Notes under the pieces: model-generated
What the model was told of the DNA's origin: nothing
Database searches by the model: none
What the model saw: the letters and a program-made list of their open reading frames with translations, nothing else
Translations under genes and position numbers: made by a program
Origin: Hirudinaria manillensis
Taxonomy: Eukaryota > Annelida > Clitellata > Hirudinida > Hirudinidae
Assembly: GCA_034509925.1 (NCBI GenBank)
Contig: CM067529.1
Span: forward strand, 8,497,501-8,561,500
Direction: 5' to 3'
Length of the DNA: 64,000 nucleotides
Shown: positions 1-12,640 of the stretch, piece after piece
How the letters are laid out: each line of letters begins with the position of its first letter
Numbering within the stretch: position 1 is the stretch's first letter

Positions 1-1186
1 ATATTGAAATGAATGCAATAATTTAGCTGCTGCCCGAAAACGTAGAAATTGGTTAGGACTAGAAAAAATCATGGGCGCCAATATCATATTACCATCTGTA
101 ATATATAAATATATTATATATATGTTGAAAGTACTTATATATTTATGTAGAAACTAGTGCCTATGAATGTAAAAAAAATAGTTATACTTTATAAGTATGA
201 AATATAATATAATATAATATTTTACTCATTAGCCTTAGTAGTTGTAAAAATGTATCACAAAATGCAATTAGCACTTTATTTGTAAGTAATTAGAAATGAA
301 TTAGCTATAGAAAATTGGAAAGTTATCAGTTTATTTAAGCCGCTTGGTTTTGCTTTCATCTACTGATGTGATGACTCATCACTGATGAGCTTCTAGAGAG
401 ATTGTGGACACTTTTAAACCCCGCTTGTTTTCGTTTGCTGGGTAAAGTAATACAGTTTACTTGACAAAAAAAACCTCTACGTATTGAAACCCGATAACAA
501 TTTAATTGAGATCTAAATAAATTAGACAAACTAAAATAAGTAGCAAGTTTATAAAAGAATGTGCACATTAAAATCTATTTTATAACTTAGTTATCTCTTA
601 GTCCCTAGGTGACAGATTCAATATTTGTCGCGTAGTAAACACGTATTAATTTATTTTAAATCCGACAATATTTAAAATTTATGATAGATTCACGTAATGT
701 TATCCAAAAGACATAAGTTTGCCAAATTTCAGCTCATTTGGGCTTTGGAAAGTAATCGAAAAATCTATTGCAAGATATATTTTACACGCCATGTTAAATA
801 AAAGCATGTTAAAAGAGATTTTTACTCCAATAACGCTATATTTATTATTCCACTCGTTCTATATTAGCAGAAACTATTTTTAATCGTTTATCACATTACA
901 AAATCGCAGGTGCATCTCATCGAATGTGCCTTGTCTTGGTTTCAATTTCTGCCTCATCATCAGGGTTATTGCAATGGAAATATCAGTCTAATTACTTGTA
1001 CTTATTATTATGAATTGTAACTATTTATTATCACATCAGAAAAAAAGAAAACAAAAAAATCGGTACAAGGCCGAGCAAAGAGTGACTTGCTCAAACCACG
1101 TTGAAACACAAATTAAAATTATTTAAAGCAAGGAGACAAAAATACAAGTTAGAAATCATGAAAGAGTTGATCCCATTGTCGGGGTT
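1..1186. other. AT-rich sequence downstream of the receptor gene
   Basis: I see no coding exon, RNA gene or recognisable repeat here. It contains short AT-alternating runs (for example around 100-125 and 200-225) and lies 3' of the minus-strand receptor gene, so it may include that gene's 3' untranslated region and flank. Confidence 0.5.
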
Positions 1187-4100
1187 TTATCCAAATGGAA
1201 GCATGGTAGATAGGCATACAGGCATACTTCTAAGCACAGATCTCTCACAATAACCATCAAAACTCTCACCACTATTAGTAACATGAGTGATCGAATAATT
1301 GTCTTTAACACTCCCAAAATCAACATCTTCAACATTGTTGGCAAAATTTGGTGTTATTTTTTCAAGAATATGTTCCTGTTTAATGGCAGCATGAGTAGGA
1401 GATGATGTGACCAACTTAATGGAATGATATTCTGGTAAGCTGGGCTCACATGAAGAGCCACTTTCATGCTCTCCAGAACCTCGACATCCAGCATTCTGAG
1501 ACTTCTCTTCTGTTTCATCCCCCATAATATCTTGATAAACTTCAGAAGAGCCCAACACAATGGGTTGGGCAGGTACATTCAATAATTTTTCTTTGAGATG
1601 TACAGAATGATCTACCAACTTTGTCACAGCATAACTATGGTTTGAAGAATCTTCCTCAAAGTCCAAATTGGTTTCAACATTTTTTTTAAAACAAGAATTA
1701 TCCCAAGACTTTAAAGAAGAGCAAGCACTGTATGGGTCTCCACTACTAGAAATGATCTTTGCCACATCTCTGGATGTTATTGTATAACCTTCAGCAACAA
1801 ATTAAATGATCATGAATAGAAATAATAATCCAATTAGGAAAAATAACTTCATATAAAAAAATAATAAAATGTCACACTTTACAAATTTATTTCGCAAGCC
1901 CAACGTCAAAGATAAGAAAACTCATTCAAATACAAATGAAAATCAAATATAAACTCCAAAACCTCTTAAGACAAAAAAATTCAGAATCAGCTTCTGATAG
2001 CATTTTTCAGGAGACCATTACATTAAATGTTAATTTGGAGCTTAAGGGTGAGCAAAGCAAAGCCATTAAACTGAAAAAGAAATAAAAAGGTTGCAAATAT
2101 GAAATTTCCATTCGTTTTTGAATAACAGGCTTAATTGGATACTATCAGTTTTTTGCTTTGAGTACTTTGAAAACACTTGAAGAGGACTGCAAAACAGCAA
2201 AAACTAAAGAAAATTGTGCTTTCAAAGAAGATTAGCTAGATATTTAGTTACAAAAGTAGGTGATGAAACTTGTTTATTCATTCATCTTTTTGGAGAGACC
2301 AAAATTAACAACACCACACAAATTGGAAAAGAAAATAATAAATCGGTGAAACCAAGGATGCCTGAAAGGAATTATTCCTGCTAAGCGATATTTACAATAT
2401 TAGTTTGTTTATTGTTCTTGTGAGTTTGTTACAAAGTCAATATAAAGAAATGGTAGAGATTAAGAGAAGAGTGTATATAGATGCTAACGGTTTCAGAACA
2501 TAAAGTCTTAATCAAACTATGAAGGTTTAATTTGTTAACATTTCCATTCTGGAAAATTTGAATGGAGTTAAAATGCCTTGCAAGCAAACAATGAACCAAA
2601 AGAGAACTTCATTCTCATCAGCTAATCATTCCCAGTTTCACTGTTACATGGATGATCAAGCTAAATTTGCAAATGTGGTGTTTCACAAATAAATGCTCTC
2701 GTTTATTGATATCAATGAACTGATACCAACTTTGTCACATCATATAAATATGTTTGGCAAATTCTAGTCATATTTTTGTGTGCTCATAAGAATTTTGTAT
2801 TATACACACTATGTGTTGCATGACTTATTTGTATAAAGCCCACCACAAAACACCCAATTGGCCTCTCATCATAAAGTTTGCCCACCCCTGCTATAGCTTT
2901 TCGATTAACGAAATCAAGACAAATTTACTTTAAAAAATACAAATTATGCTTTACCTGAAGCACCAACATTTGATGCGAAATTGCTATAACCTCTTAGCGT
3001 TTCATGGATCTCAAACTGTTTCTAAACAAAAATTAATATAATAAGAACAAAGAGTCAGTCATATTCTAAAATCTTTATAAACCCACATTCTTAGGAACAT
3101 CAATTTTCAATGATATCTGTGCTTTCAATTTCCTCAATAAATAGACTATGAATCTAACAAGAAAATTTATAACTATCAGACAAGTATGTTAAGAATGGTT
3201 GAAAACAATATCCTTACATAACCACAACTGAAATTAATGCAACTGCTATGCAAATGTATGTAATCATGTTTGAGCTGTCCTCATCCATAGAAGAATGTTG
3301 AAAATAAAATTTCTCACTACATGAACCTTGTTTCCAAGGCAAGGCACTTACTGACACATTGAATATGCCACTATAAAGTCCATCAATGACTAATGGGTTA
3401 TCAAAATAATGATAAGTTCTGTTCATGACATTATCTGCAAATACCAAACCTAATTAATTTAATAAGAAATGAAAAGATAACAAGAAATTACTATAGTCTA
3501 ATGCTGTTGAGCTTTAGGCAATATTGAAAAGTATTTTATTTTATTTTATTTATTAAGTATTGTTACTTAATTTGAATGCTGATTTGTTTCAAACAAAACG
3601 ATGTTAAATCAAAATAAATGTAGGAGTTATATAAATCAACAAAAATTTAAATTATAATTGAAATCTAGTTCTGTTCTTCATTCCTTTAACACGAAGTAAA
3701 ACATCTAAATAAAAAATCAAACCTTTGTGTCTCACGTTAAACCATTCCACTAAGTATCCTCCTGGAAAATTTATAGCTTCAATTTCTGAACATTTTGGCA
3801 AAGAAACACTTAATACAACATGTGAAATGTTGCTTGTTACATTATGAAAAACTGGGACACCAGGTTTTGATTCTGAAAATTACATAATTTCAGTATTTGA
3901 AGCAGTTCATAAAAAAGTGCTTAACCTGGAGTAGCTATAAAGAAACAGGGCAATTTTATCCATTGAAGACCATATCCTAGTTGCAGGCCAAAGTTATAAT
4001 CACTTATCTTACTTCCCAAAGACAAATCGAATTCCATCACTCCTTTTATTTCAGTAATCTGTTTCCAGCTAAAGTTGTTCTGCAGGTCACAAATTAAACT

Positions 4101-7100
4101 TGAAAATTTAAAGCATTAAAAAAAAGTATTCTACACATACTCTACATATTTGGTTTGGTTTGTCATAAAGACACCACACAATGAAATTGTTTTCCAAGGG
4201 CTTTCCAGCCAAATAGTACACAATATCCACATGACTGTCATTAAGTATCACAAAATGCAAAGGTTCTGAATAAATTTCGGACTTGTTCAAGAATTCTGAT
4301 GGGTGAAGATATTTATCAATAGAAACATTTAGTTTCATGAACTGAGCATTGATAGTGTTATTATATCCAGCTTCAGTTGCTGCTTCAATGACTACTAGGC
4401 AGTCTTTCATATGTTCATGAGACAAATTTTTAATTGATATGAAAGGCATCCCAACATTTTTATGAAAAGTTTCTTTGATAATTTCTCCGTTTCTCACTAA
4501 TTTCACTCTGTGTTCTTTTACATGACCCTGAGCTTCATCTATGTTCAAGGGCTTGAAAGAGGTCAAATCATGAACAAAAATTAAGTCAAAAAAGATAAAA
4601 AAACAGACCTTAAAGTAGACATCCACATCACACATTTTGGTATTACAGTGCATGACTTCAAGTGAAGAATTAAAAATATCTGGATTTTTCAGAGGAACTG
4701 CAAAAGATTTATGTTATTGCATGATTCATTAATAAAGAAATTTTAGCCTCACCTCTATCTTTAGTTCTAAATACAACTTTATTACTTTCATCACTGAATC
4801 TACCATAATGAAAAGGCTTTAGTCTAGTAAAGACAGAACAGTTCCGAGAAGCAGGAAGATGTTTTTCAGGCAAACTAATTAAAATTCTTCCACCATTTTC
4901 AATAGCATTACTAATCTCCAATTTCTACAATCAAAACATCCATTAGAGGCATACTACAATTAAACCACAATTATAATAATTGCTGATCTCACATATGTGG
5001 ATGGCATACTTGAGCAATTGACTTCAACTGAAACAAAAAACCTTTCATCTGGTTTTGGAAAAACAAGTGACAGCAATACCACATCATTACTAGAAGTGTT
5101 GATAAAATTTAGATATCCAGGATCAGGCACGACTGAATTAAAGAAAGTATAAAATTCAGTTTTAAAATTCACTTTTGATGCAATTAAATTTTCAAGACAA
5201 TTTGTGAGAGAACAATAATGCAGTCTGAGGTAACCACACATAGAAACATTTATGAAGAAACCCAAGGACTGAGCTACATTTTGGGTTTCTTACTAATTTT
5301 GAGTTCTTTGTATTTGACTGTAAGGAGTATTTAAGAACAAGCAGAATTTTAGAGTTGTTGCTTTCAATCAGTGAATATGCAAGTTTTCAAATACAAAAAG
5401 TGAATGTTGTGTCTCAACTATATTTCAAATACCAGAATTACAACATCAACAAACCAGTTTGTTTCAATTATAATTATTTTCAACTCAATAAGTGCAACAG
5501 TGTCAATAGTCAACATTTTGATTAAAAATGTGTGAAATTAAGGAATTTCTATGAATGTTCTGAAAATGGTCACAAAGCAACAGATTGAATTAGCTGACCA
5601 ATAGGAAGAGAAAGTGCTCTGAAATATTGGTCAAACAATAACATGATAATAAATGTTTCAAACATTCACACCCCAAACTATAGAACCTTCGAAATTTGAG
5701 TCATTCCATCCAGAGAAAGATTTATTTGAAGACTAAAAAGATTCAACACTCGCAAGATGATGAATATAATTTTGCATGAAAAAGTGATTCAAGTTTTATA
5801 ATTAATCGAGTTCCAGAAATTTATAACAGTCTGGAGATTTTGTAGATATATACCAGATTTAATTTTTTTAGACCTATTTGAGCAAGAGGACTGATAGGCA
5901 TTGTCTTTCTCAGGGGAATTGGACCCACCAACAGACAGACAAAGCATTTTATCCAGAAGATAGCCAAGACTGCAGAATCAGCATTGCACTAGAACTGGAC
6001 CACGAAGGTAAGCATCCAGAATGTGAGGCACTCAACTGGGACATCAGAATAACATCAAGAAAGAGACACTCCGGACATCATTAACCCTGAATTTCAATCA
6101 AGTTTGAATTTCTATCAATAACAATTAGAAGCCTATTACAATAAATGTTCTTAGCCTAAACTTAAGAATGTTAGTTCAAGAATTTGAAGTTGATGTCAAC
6201 CAGATGGTAAGGATGCATGCATCAAGCATTATATTTCTTTGAAGGTGAAATCAAAAATAACCAAGGAAAGTCAAGAGCAGAAACACTCTTGGATGGTTCC
6301 TGTGGACTCATTAATACATTGACCATACCAATACTTTTTGGGGGACACAAATGGCTTGTTGCTGATTCATTTTCTAAATATCCTGAAGTTCATCCAACAA
6401 TTACAACTTAAAGGATTGAAATTATTGGAGAATTTTCTTTGGTTACCAATATATAGTTTATCAATAGGGACTGATCATGCATTTACAGGATATTCATTTT
6501 AGATGTACCAATCAAGTGAAGGACATTTGACTGGTGTCCCTTATCTCCACTGACCAACATTCAGAGAGATAGAGAGAGAGATATTAATTCAAAATTTCAA
6601 ATGTGCAGGTGGTAATGTTGCATGCAACAGTACTGGCAACAGACCGTTATGTGTTGTACTGTCAATACTGGCCTGAACTGGGAGTGAATGCCTTGAGACA
6701 GAGTTGTTAAGCAAATGGGGTTTAAAGTTCCTTCACACCCCACCTGGATATATAAGGCACTCAAAAGATTAGATAAATGCCTAGCATTTTAAAACATCAA
6801 TATGCAAATTAAAATTATTATTTCAAATGCATAGAACATCCCAGATAACTGGTCAGTCAAGTGAATTAATGTGTAGGAGGCAGTTTTGAGACAAACCTTA
6901 CATTCTATGAGCAATGAGGAACAAAATCCTCAAGTTTCAGGTCAAGTGTGATAAACAAAGCATTACGGCCCTCAAATAAACCACTCATCCATCATCACCA
7001 TCTTGTAGTTCTTAAAAATGAGCATGATTGTTAACCTAGAAGACTAAGATATAAAATAAAATATAACATAAAATTTATATTGTTTTATATCAGAATTATG

Positions 7101-10100
7101 CATCATTGAATTTTGAGTAAATGCCATGGTTAAAGAATACCTAGGACAAGATTTCAATTAAAGATAATTAAAGGTTCTGCTTGGACAACCTACTTAGAAT
7201 TTGGATATTAAGCAGATTGTTAATTAAAACTTTAAACCAGGCAACTTCGTATAAAAATTTGTCATATACATATCTTATTATAAAGAACAAATTTCAGACC
7301 CCCCCACTTGCAGCTCTTATATAGTGATAGATGAATGACTGATTTTATATAAGTGACTCAAAATAAACTCAATTAAGAAGTTTTATTTATGCATGCTAGC
7401 ATAATAGTTTCTGTCAAACAGCCAAGGCAATAGTTAGGGTGAATTATGCTTGCCCAGCCTACATATAGCACCCTGGATTAAGGATGCTACATTAATGATA
7501 GAGCAATTAAAAGTGTTTTCGCATCCTATTTAACGTGCATAAGGCAATAAATAAGGCAGAATAAGCTAAAAATTTGAAATGTCTAAAATCATGAGATTTC
7601 ATTCACAATCATATTTTGTTATTCTTGATATAAAAGACCAAGCAACTTTTATGCCTTCAGATTAAGAGCCAAATTTTTTAAATCATTGGTTGTCATATAT
7701 ATTGGGGATACACATCAATACTATTTGTAGCAAATTCCCTTTTACTCTAGTACTTAATATATCTAATTTTTACATGCTTAATATTTTAATTAGACATAGT
7801 AAACATTAACCACACTAAATGGGAGTGGCAAACCTTATTCTATATGACATCAGTGGGGAAGTTGATAGTGTCAAACATATTTAATTGTTTTAGATGTGTT
7901 ATAAATTCTTAGAAAGAAGTAATAACATTGATGATTCTAGTGCAAAATCTGTGCTTATTGTAAAAATTCCCCCATTCCCTTACTTGGTTTGTGTTTTGCA
8001 CCTGTTGAAGACTTAAATAAATCAGAATCTAGATTAACACTTAACCAGTGCATGTCATTTTCAAACCTCAGAAACTACAAGAAACACTAACCAAGATCCA
8101 TCAAGTGAAACACAAAATGATTTTTATATCCATCTCCTAAACAGTTGCTGGCAAATACCTCCAGTAGTAAAGTGTCATTGATCTTGAAATGGTCAAATAT
8201 ATTTTCTTGGATTAGATAATTTCCTACTAAAAGTATTCCCTTGATGTTAACATTCCTGTTAATAATTTCTTAAGCAATGAAACTGATTGCCATTATTCTT
8301 TCAGAAGCTATATAATGGAGTGATCCAAATTTATACAGAGAAAAATTTTGCCAGATTAAATGCAAATTAGGCCCATATATGACATAAAATAATATGGTTC
8401 AATCTCACCAAAAAAGATATTTGCAAAATTTGATTAAAAATAGTAGCAATATTTAGTAATATCTCAATGATTTCAAAGTTCATTCATGCAAGAATATGGG
8501 GATCGTATTTGAAGTCGATCAACAATCATCATAGATTTCATCAACACTAATCCTGTTGCTCAATTCTTTATAGAAAAATAGTGAACGGGAGTTTAAAGTG
8601 GCACAGTCTATTCAAAAAGGGAGAATTAGACTGTTGCCCAAAAATGTTGAAACTTTAGTATTCATTAAATATAACTTAAGATATCTATCCACTAATTTGC
8701 CGGCTGTACCTGAGGACTTTAACTCTCCGAACGATATATTTTGTGATTCGTCGGATGATGAATAAATTTTATTTAAGTTGACAAAGCTAAAAATTCGACT
8801 TTTGTTTACCCCCGGCTAAACCACGGTTGAATTTAAGCCGGGGCGGGACCGAGACACATTAAAAAGCTGGGACAGGGACCCCAATGGTAAAAAAGGCCGG
8901 GGTTCAGCCGGGTCCGGGGTCCCCAGTCGATTACTATCAATAACATGTTGAAGATGTTCCCCATTCATAAATCAACCAGATTTTTTAATATGAAAGTTTA
9001 TTGACAAAATCTATGGGATCCCAAACCCAAAAAGTTTCATATTTCCCATTGTTGTGACAAGGATATTCAAACATTCCACCTTCTCCAACATAATCAAATG
9101 TTGCTTCAAGTTTCCATCCCCCTCTCCTGCTAGAACAGTACATGATACACTCTTCAATAATTCTAGAGGTAATTAACTGCTAATGCTTCATTTTGGAGAA
9201 GTTGATCTGCCCTGAGTGAATTCTTCATTACCAATGACCATAAAATCAGCCTTTTTTTGTAATATAGTGTCATTATTTGTGCTTGGAATTAGATCATGAT
9301 CTTTCCTAAGCAAACTGGATTCCTTCCAAATTTATACATAATGGAACAAGAGCTAGCAAGATGTTATTGTCCAGTTGAGACTGACATTATCTTGGCAATG
9401 TATCCTTTCCCCCATTTGCTTAATTGTTATAGAAACATATCACTATTATCTCCAACTAAACTCCCAGTTTGAGGGACAGTGAAAGGCATGTCCAATTCAA
9501 AAATAAAGAATAAGGATTTTGCCAAAAATGTTTGGCACTGATGTTTTAGTCTTAAGTATAACCTAACTACTCAAATTCTTTGACAGCCATAACAAACAAA
9601 TTCATAACCCAAAGTAACAGGTTTCATGATCGTTTATCAGATAATGAATAAACTTTCTGGATAAATTGAATTTGAATTTTTTTAACTCCCCAGATAAATT
9701 TTGCCAGGGCTAAGGAATGTAACATGCTAGGTATGCAAAAAAGCCAATCACTCGTGGTCTGTATCCTTTTAAACATCATCTTTCAAAACCTTTGTGGAAG
9801 GTTTTAGAGATGATAAAATAATTCAGAACAAGTTTAGCTGATGGACCATCAGCGATGCTAATTTACTTCCATTAATCCAATTATCTGGGCTAATTAGATA
9901 GAATTGCGATGCGAGCAGTGGCAATTTAAACCACAAACATCACTAAATATATAAAACATAAATTATCAATGAATATGTTTATTCAAACAGCAGAAAAGTT
10001 TAAAATGCAATATGGCATAGACAAGACTGTAAGTGTTGTGTCATTGCCAATTAATCATGCTAGATTAGAGTATAGAATATTTGACATCAAAGGATTGTTT

Positions 10101-11139
10101 TAATCACAAAGGAAACATTCTAAAGGTACAAAATATTCTGAATATAATATAAACTTAGTTACATTATACGATAAAAACCATTTTTTAAAAAAACCTAACG
10201 TTACCTCACTATAACAATGTCTACAAGGTATCTGATAAATGCCTTAAAATTTAATATTTGCTGGGTTGTATAGCAATCTGTCAACCCAAATGTTCACCTT
10301 GGTTAAGTACCTCTAAACATCATCCATCTAATTTGATGCAAATGCTGCTATCCATAAAAGGAATGAAATTAAAACCTTATAACACTGAATCTAAAAATCT
10401 TTGGATCCACAATGTTATTTTAATACCAATTTAGTTTGAAGGAAACAATTATTGTAAGCATAAATAAAAAATTAAGAAATTAATCAAATCCAATAATAAA
10501 AAATTGTTAACCCATTTGATAAGTTATAATTCCAAGATGTTGTAAAATATTCATGTTTGCCAGAAGTTGTAATTTCACATCGCATATGTTTCCAATTCTT
10601 CACAGAACAAGATGCACCAGTAGCATTATGGGGAAAATCTAATTAATAAAATTTCAATTAAGCCCGTGTATGAATTCATGAATTGAAATGCTTACCTCCT
10701 AAGTTGACCATCGCCTTTGTGAAGACAGAATCGTTGATATAGCACTCCAAGACAGAATTTGTAAAAGTTGGAGAATAAACATCATGCTCTATTTTGACTA
10801 GACTATCATTAATTACTTCGACTGACGATTTTGGCACTTCGTATTCGAAATGATCGCTGTTATTTTTAATATAATCCGTAGGGGCAAACTGTTTATCAAT
10901 TCTAAATCTAAATTGGATGTCACCGGGTTGAATATTATAAGATTTATTGATTTCACATAGTGCTTTAAGAGTGGCATTTCTCGTCAAATAGATATCCGGT
11001 GGAGTGATTTCTTAATGATAATAATATGTGAATTACCAGAAAAATAAGATCATTCTAATCTAAAAACAATCTCACTTAGCATCCAAGAGTAGGCAAATTT
11101 GAACAATATTACAAAAACCACAATAATTTTGGCAGTCAT
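1187..11139 (-). CDS. gp130/LIFR-like class I cytokine receptor, 13 exons
   Basis: Predicted single-pass cell-surface receptor of 888 residues; family members bind helical cytokines and signal through JAK-STAT. Exons, 5' to 3' on the minus strand: 11139-11076, 11010-10696, 10638-10512, 5224-4993, 4924-4753, 4697-4609, 4551-4141, 4079-3926, 3872-3723, 3434-3218, 3153-3087, 3021-2955, 1788-1187. Every junction is GT-AG and phase is kept to the stop. Residues 1-20 form a signal peptide. An Ig-like D1 follows, then a cytokine-binding module whose first half has the family cysteine pattern (SCSVKNWKHMRC, then HYCSLTNC), then FN3-like domains with many N-glycosylation sites. The membrane segment is near residues 628-650 and the cytoplasmic tail is about 240 residues. 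In place of WSXWS the sequence reads YGRFS. Length and domain order match vertebrate gp130 (about 918 residues). Intron 3 (5.3 kb) is full of transposon fossils. The class is fairly sure; the ligand and the exact orthologue are unknown. Confidence 0.8.
5885..6095 (+). mobile_element. Decayed 3' coding end of an R2-like LINE
   Basis: This stretch aligns base by base with the 3' coding end of the better copy at about 46612-46815: a shared 'tttctcagg' start, 'ccagagaatagcc' against 'ccagaagatagcc', 'ggaccatgaagg' against 'ggaccacgaagg', and the common end 'aaagagacac(c/t)ccgga'. It is strongly diverged and AT-shifted, so it is old. It sits in intron 3 of the receptor gene, antisense to that gene. 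Confidence 0.6.
6205..6700 (+). mobile_element. Ty3/Gypsy-like integrase fossil
   Basis: A short stretch resembles the start of the Gypsy integrase catalytic core (HKWLVADSFSKYPEV, compare the family's 'vvDayskwpEv'), and the following 150 bases keep further faint integrase likeness. No LTRs or other parts were found nearby. It is an isolated, broken and old fragment within intron 3 of the receptor gene. Confidence 0.5.
6700..8705. other. Intronic sequence without recognised content
   Basis: Middle of receptor intron 3. I see no exon with usable splice sites and no clear repeat, only AT-rich sequence and an AG-rich microsatellite just before it (about 6566-6583). Confidence 0.4.
8706..8936 (+). 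mobile_element. 3' end of a non-autonomous hAT element
   Basis: Nearly collinear with 48832-49069 of the complete hAT near 48 kb, including 'gtacctgaggactttaact', the 'ccggggttcagccgggtcc' block and the terminal 'cgattacta' (the complete copy ends 'cgatcacta'). The 5' half and 5' terminus are missing. Several CpG-type changes in the GC-rich blocks suggest it is older than the 48-kb copy. Confidence 0.75.
9460..9760 (+). repeat. Possible older relative of the hAT fragment
   Basis: The stretch around 9625-9660 ('tcatgatcgtttatcagat', then 'aatgaataaa') resembles 'tatgattcgtcggatgatg', 'aataaa' in the hAT copies. The preceding 'ttgccaaaaatgtt...tttagt' also resembles the flank at 8636-8660. Similarity is patchy, so this is a tentative call. 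Confidence 0.3.
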
Positions 11140-12640
11140 TATTTCCCGCAGTAAGGGTGTCATCCGGATTTAGAAATGAGATACTCTAAAGTAAACAACG
11201 GTATTAGCGGTATTATTACAGGAATAACCCTTATTTTCGCTCAAAACATCGAAGCAAGCATAGGTCCACCCACTTGCATATCATTAATAATTTTGAACAA
11301 AAAGCTCCGCCCATTGTTAATTTATTGTAAACTAATTTAGTTATAGTTAGGTAAACTTGTATACGGTGAATTTGTGAATAAATTTATAAATCAATTTTCT
11401 TAATCTTTTCTTTAAAACTATTAATGATATGCAAGTGGGTGGAGCTACTGAGGTGTTCGAGGATTACTTTCTCTGAAGAGAGCCGGCTGGGTCAGAATTT
11501 GTGGAGGGCCTAAATTAGAATAATTTAAATAAATTTTATATATTAACATAATATAAATATCTAATTTCAAAAGCCATTCTTATGAAAGTTTTATATTAAA
11601 ATAAATAAAAAAATTGATAAAATTTCATGCTAATAAAGATTTAATTGATGAATTTGTAATAATGGTTAACAATGTGTGCATCGTCAAATATTCGGAGCCA
11701 AGTGCTAGACAACGCTTAGTTCTTACGGTTTCGACTTTTTAGGAAATAATAACTAAATTTATCGAATTAAATAGAAATTCATGAAATAACTACAGTTATT
11801 CTTGAATCCCCCTATCCCATAAATCTTAATCCTGACATCTTATAATCAGGAGGTCCTTCTTAATGTGAGACCAAGTTTGTTGGAATTAAAATAGCCAAGA
11901 TATTGGATACCAATAAAAATAAGATATGATTGGTTGACTCGTTGCTATCCACCAGTCTTTAATTGCTCCTTGTATAATTTCTATTTATTGATCGCTATTT
12001 TCGTGATTGTCGTCACTTTAATTAATATTTGACTCTTGATGATGACGATGATGGTGGTGATAGTGGTAATAATCACAATCAGAATATAACCACTGTCAGA
12101 TATAATCAGTCAGAATATAACTTTCCATATTTACAGGCCTTTTGTTAAGGCCCACCGATTAGATTTTGTCATGAAACCTTGAGTAAGAGTTTCAAATATT
12201 TATGCAAAAAATGTGTGTTAATATTCATACAGGCAGTAGTCACTATAGCGGGAGGGCTGCGGTATGTGATCAAGTTTCATTAAGTCATGTGCTGTAATAT
12301 TTATGAATATATTTTATGACATTCATTGAAGATATAATTAACGTATCAAAATTATCTGTTATTATTAGACCTGCATAAATAATTCTTTATATCTTCATGA
12401 AATAAACCAAAACGCGTGACGCTTGATACTGAGCCTCGTTGGTACCCCTATCGGCTAGCGCTCCGGCCGCCACCCCTCTACGCCGCTTATTGACGTCGGG
12501 TTTTAATTGACATGTATAAATTCTATACCGTAATGCCATTGAAGGCAGATATTTTGACAAGCATTGATGCTGCTGCATTTTATGTTTGATATCCAGCCAC
12601 CTCGAGTGTCATTCTCGCTGACGGCTTAAACTTAACTGGC
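11140..12640. other. Intergenic sequence upstream of the receptor gene
   Basis: This 1.5 kb lies 5' of the receptor start codon and should contain its promoter, but I see no clear TATA box or known operator. The words 'tatcattaataattttg' (about 11279) and 'taatgatatgcaagtgggtgg' inverted (about 11425) form a diverged inverted pair around 'ccacccacttgcatatcatt', perhaps the ends of a small element. A GAT/GGT-rich low-complexity stretch lies near 12036-12075. Confidence 0.35.

Noticed and set aside
12387-12578. Minus-strand open frame next to the R2-like block
   Set aside because: No recognisable motif and no continuation; it overlaps the edge of the transposon.
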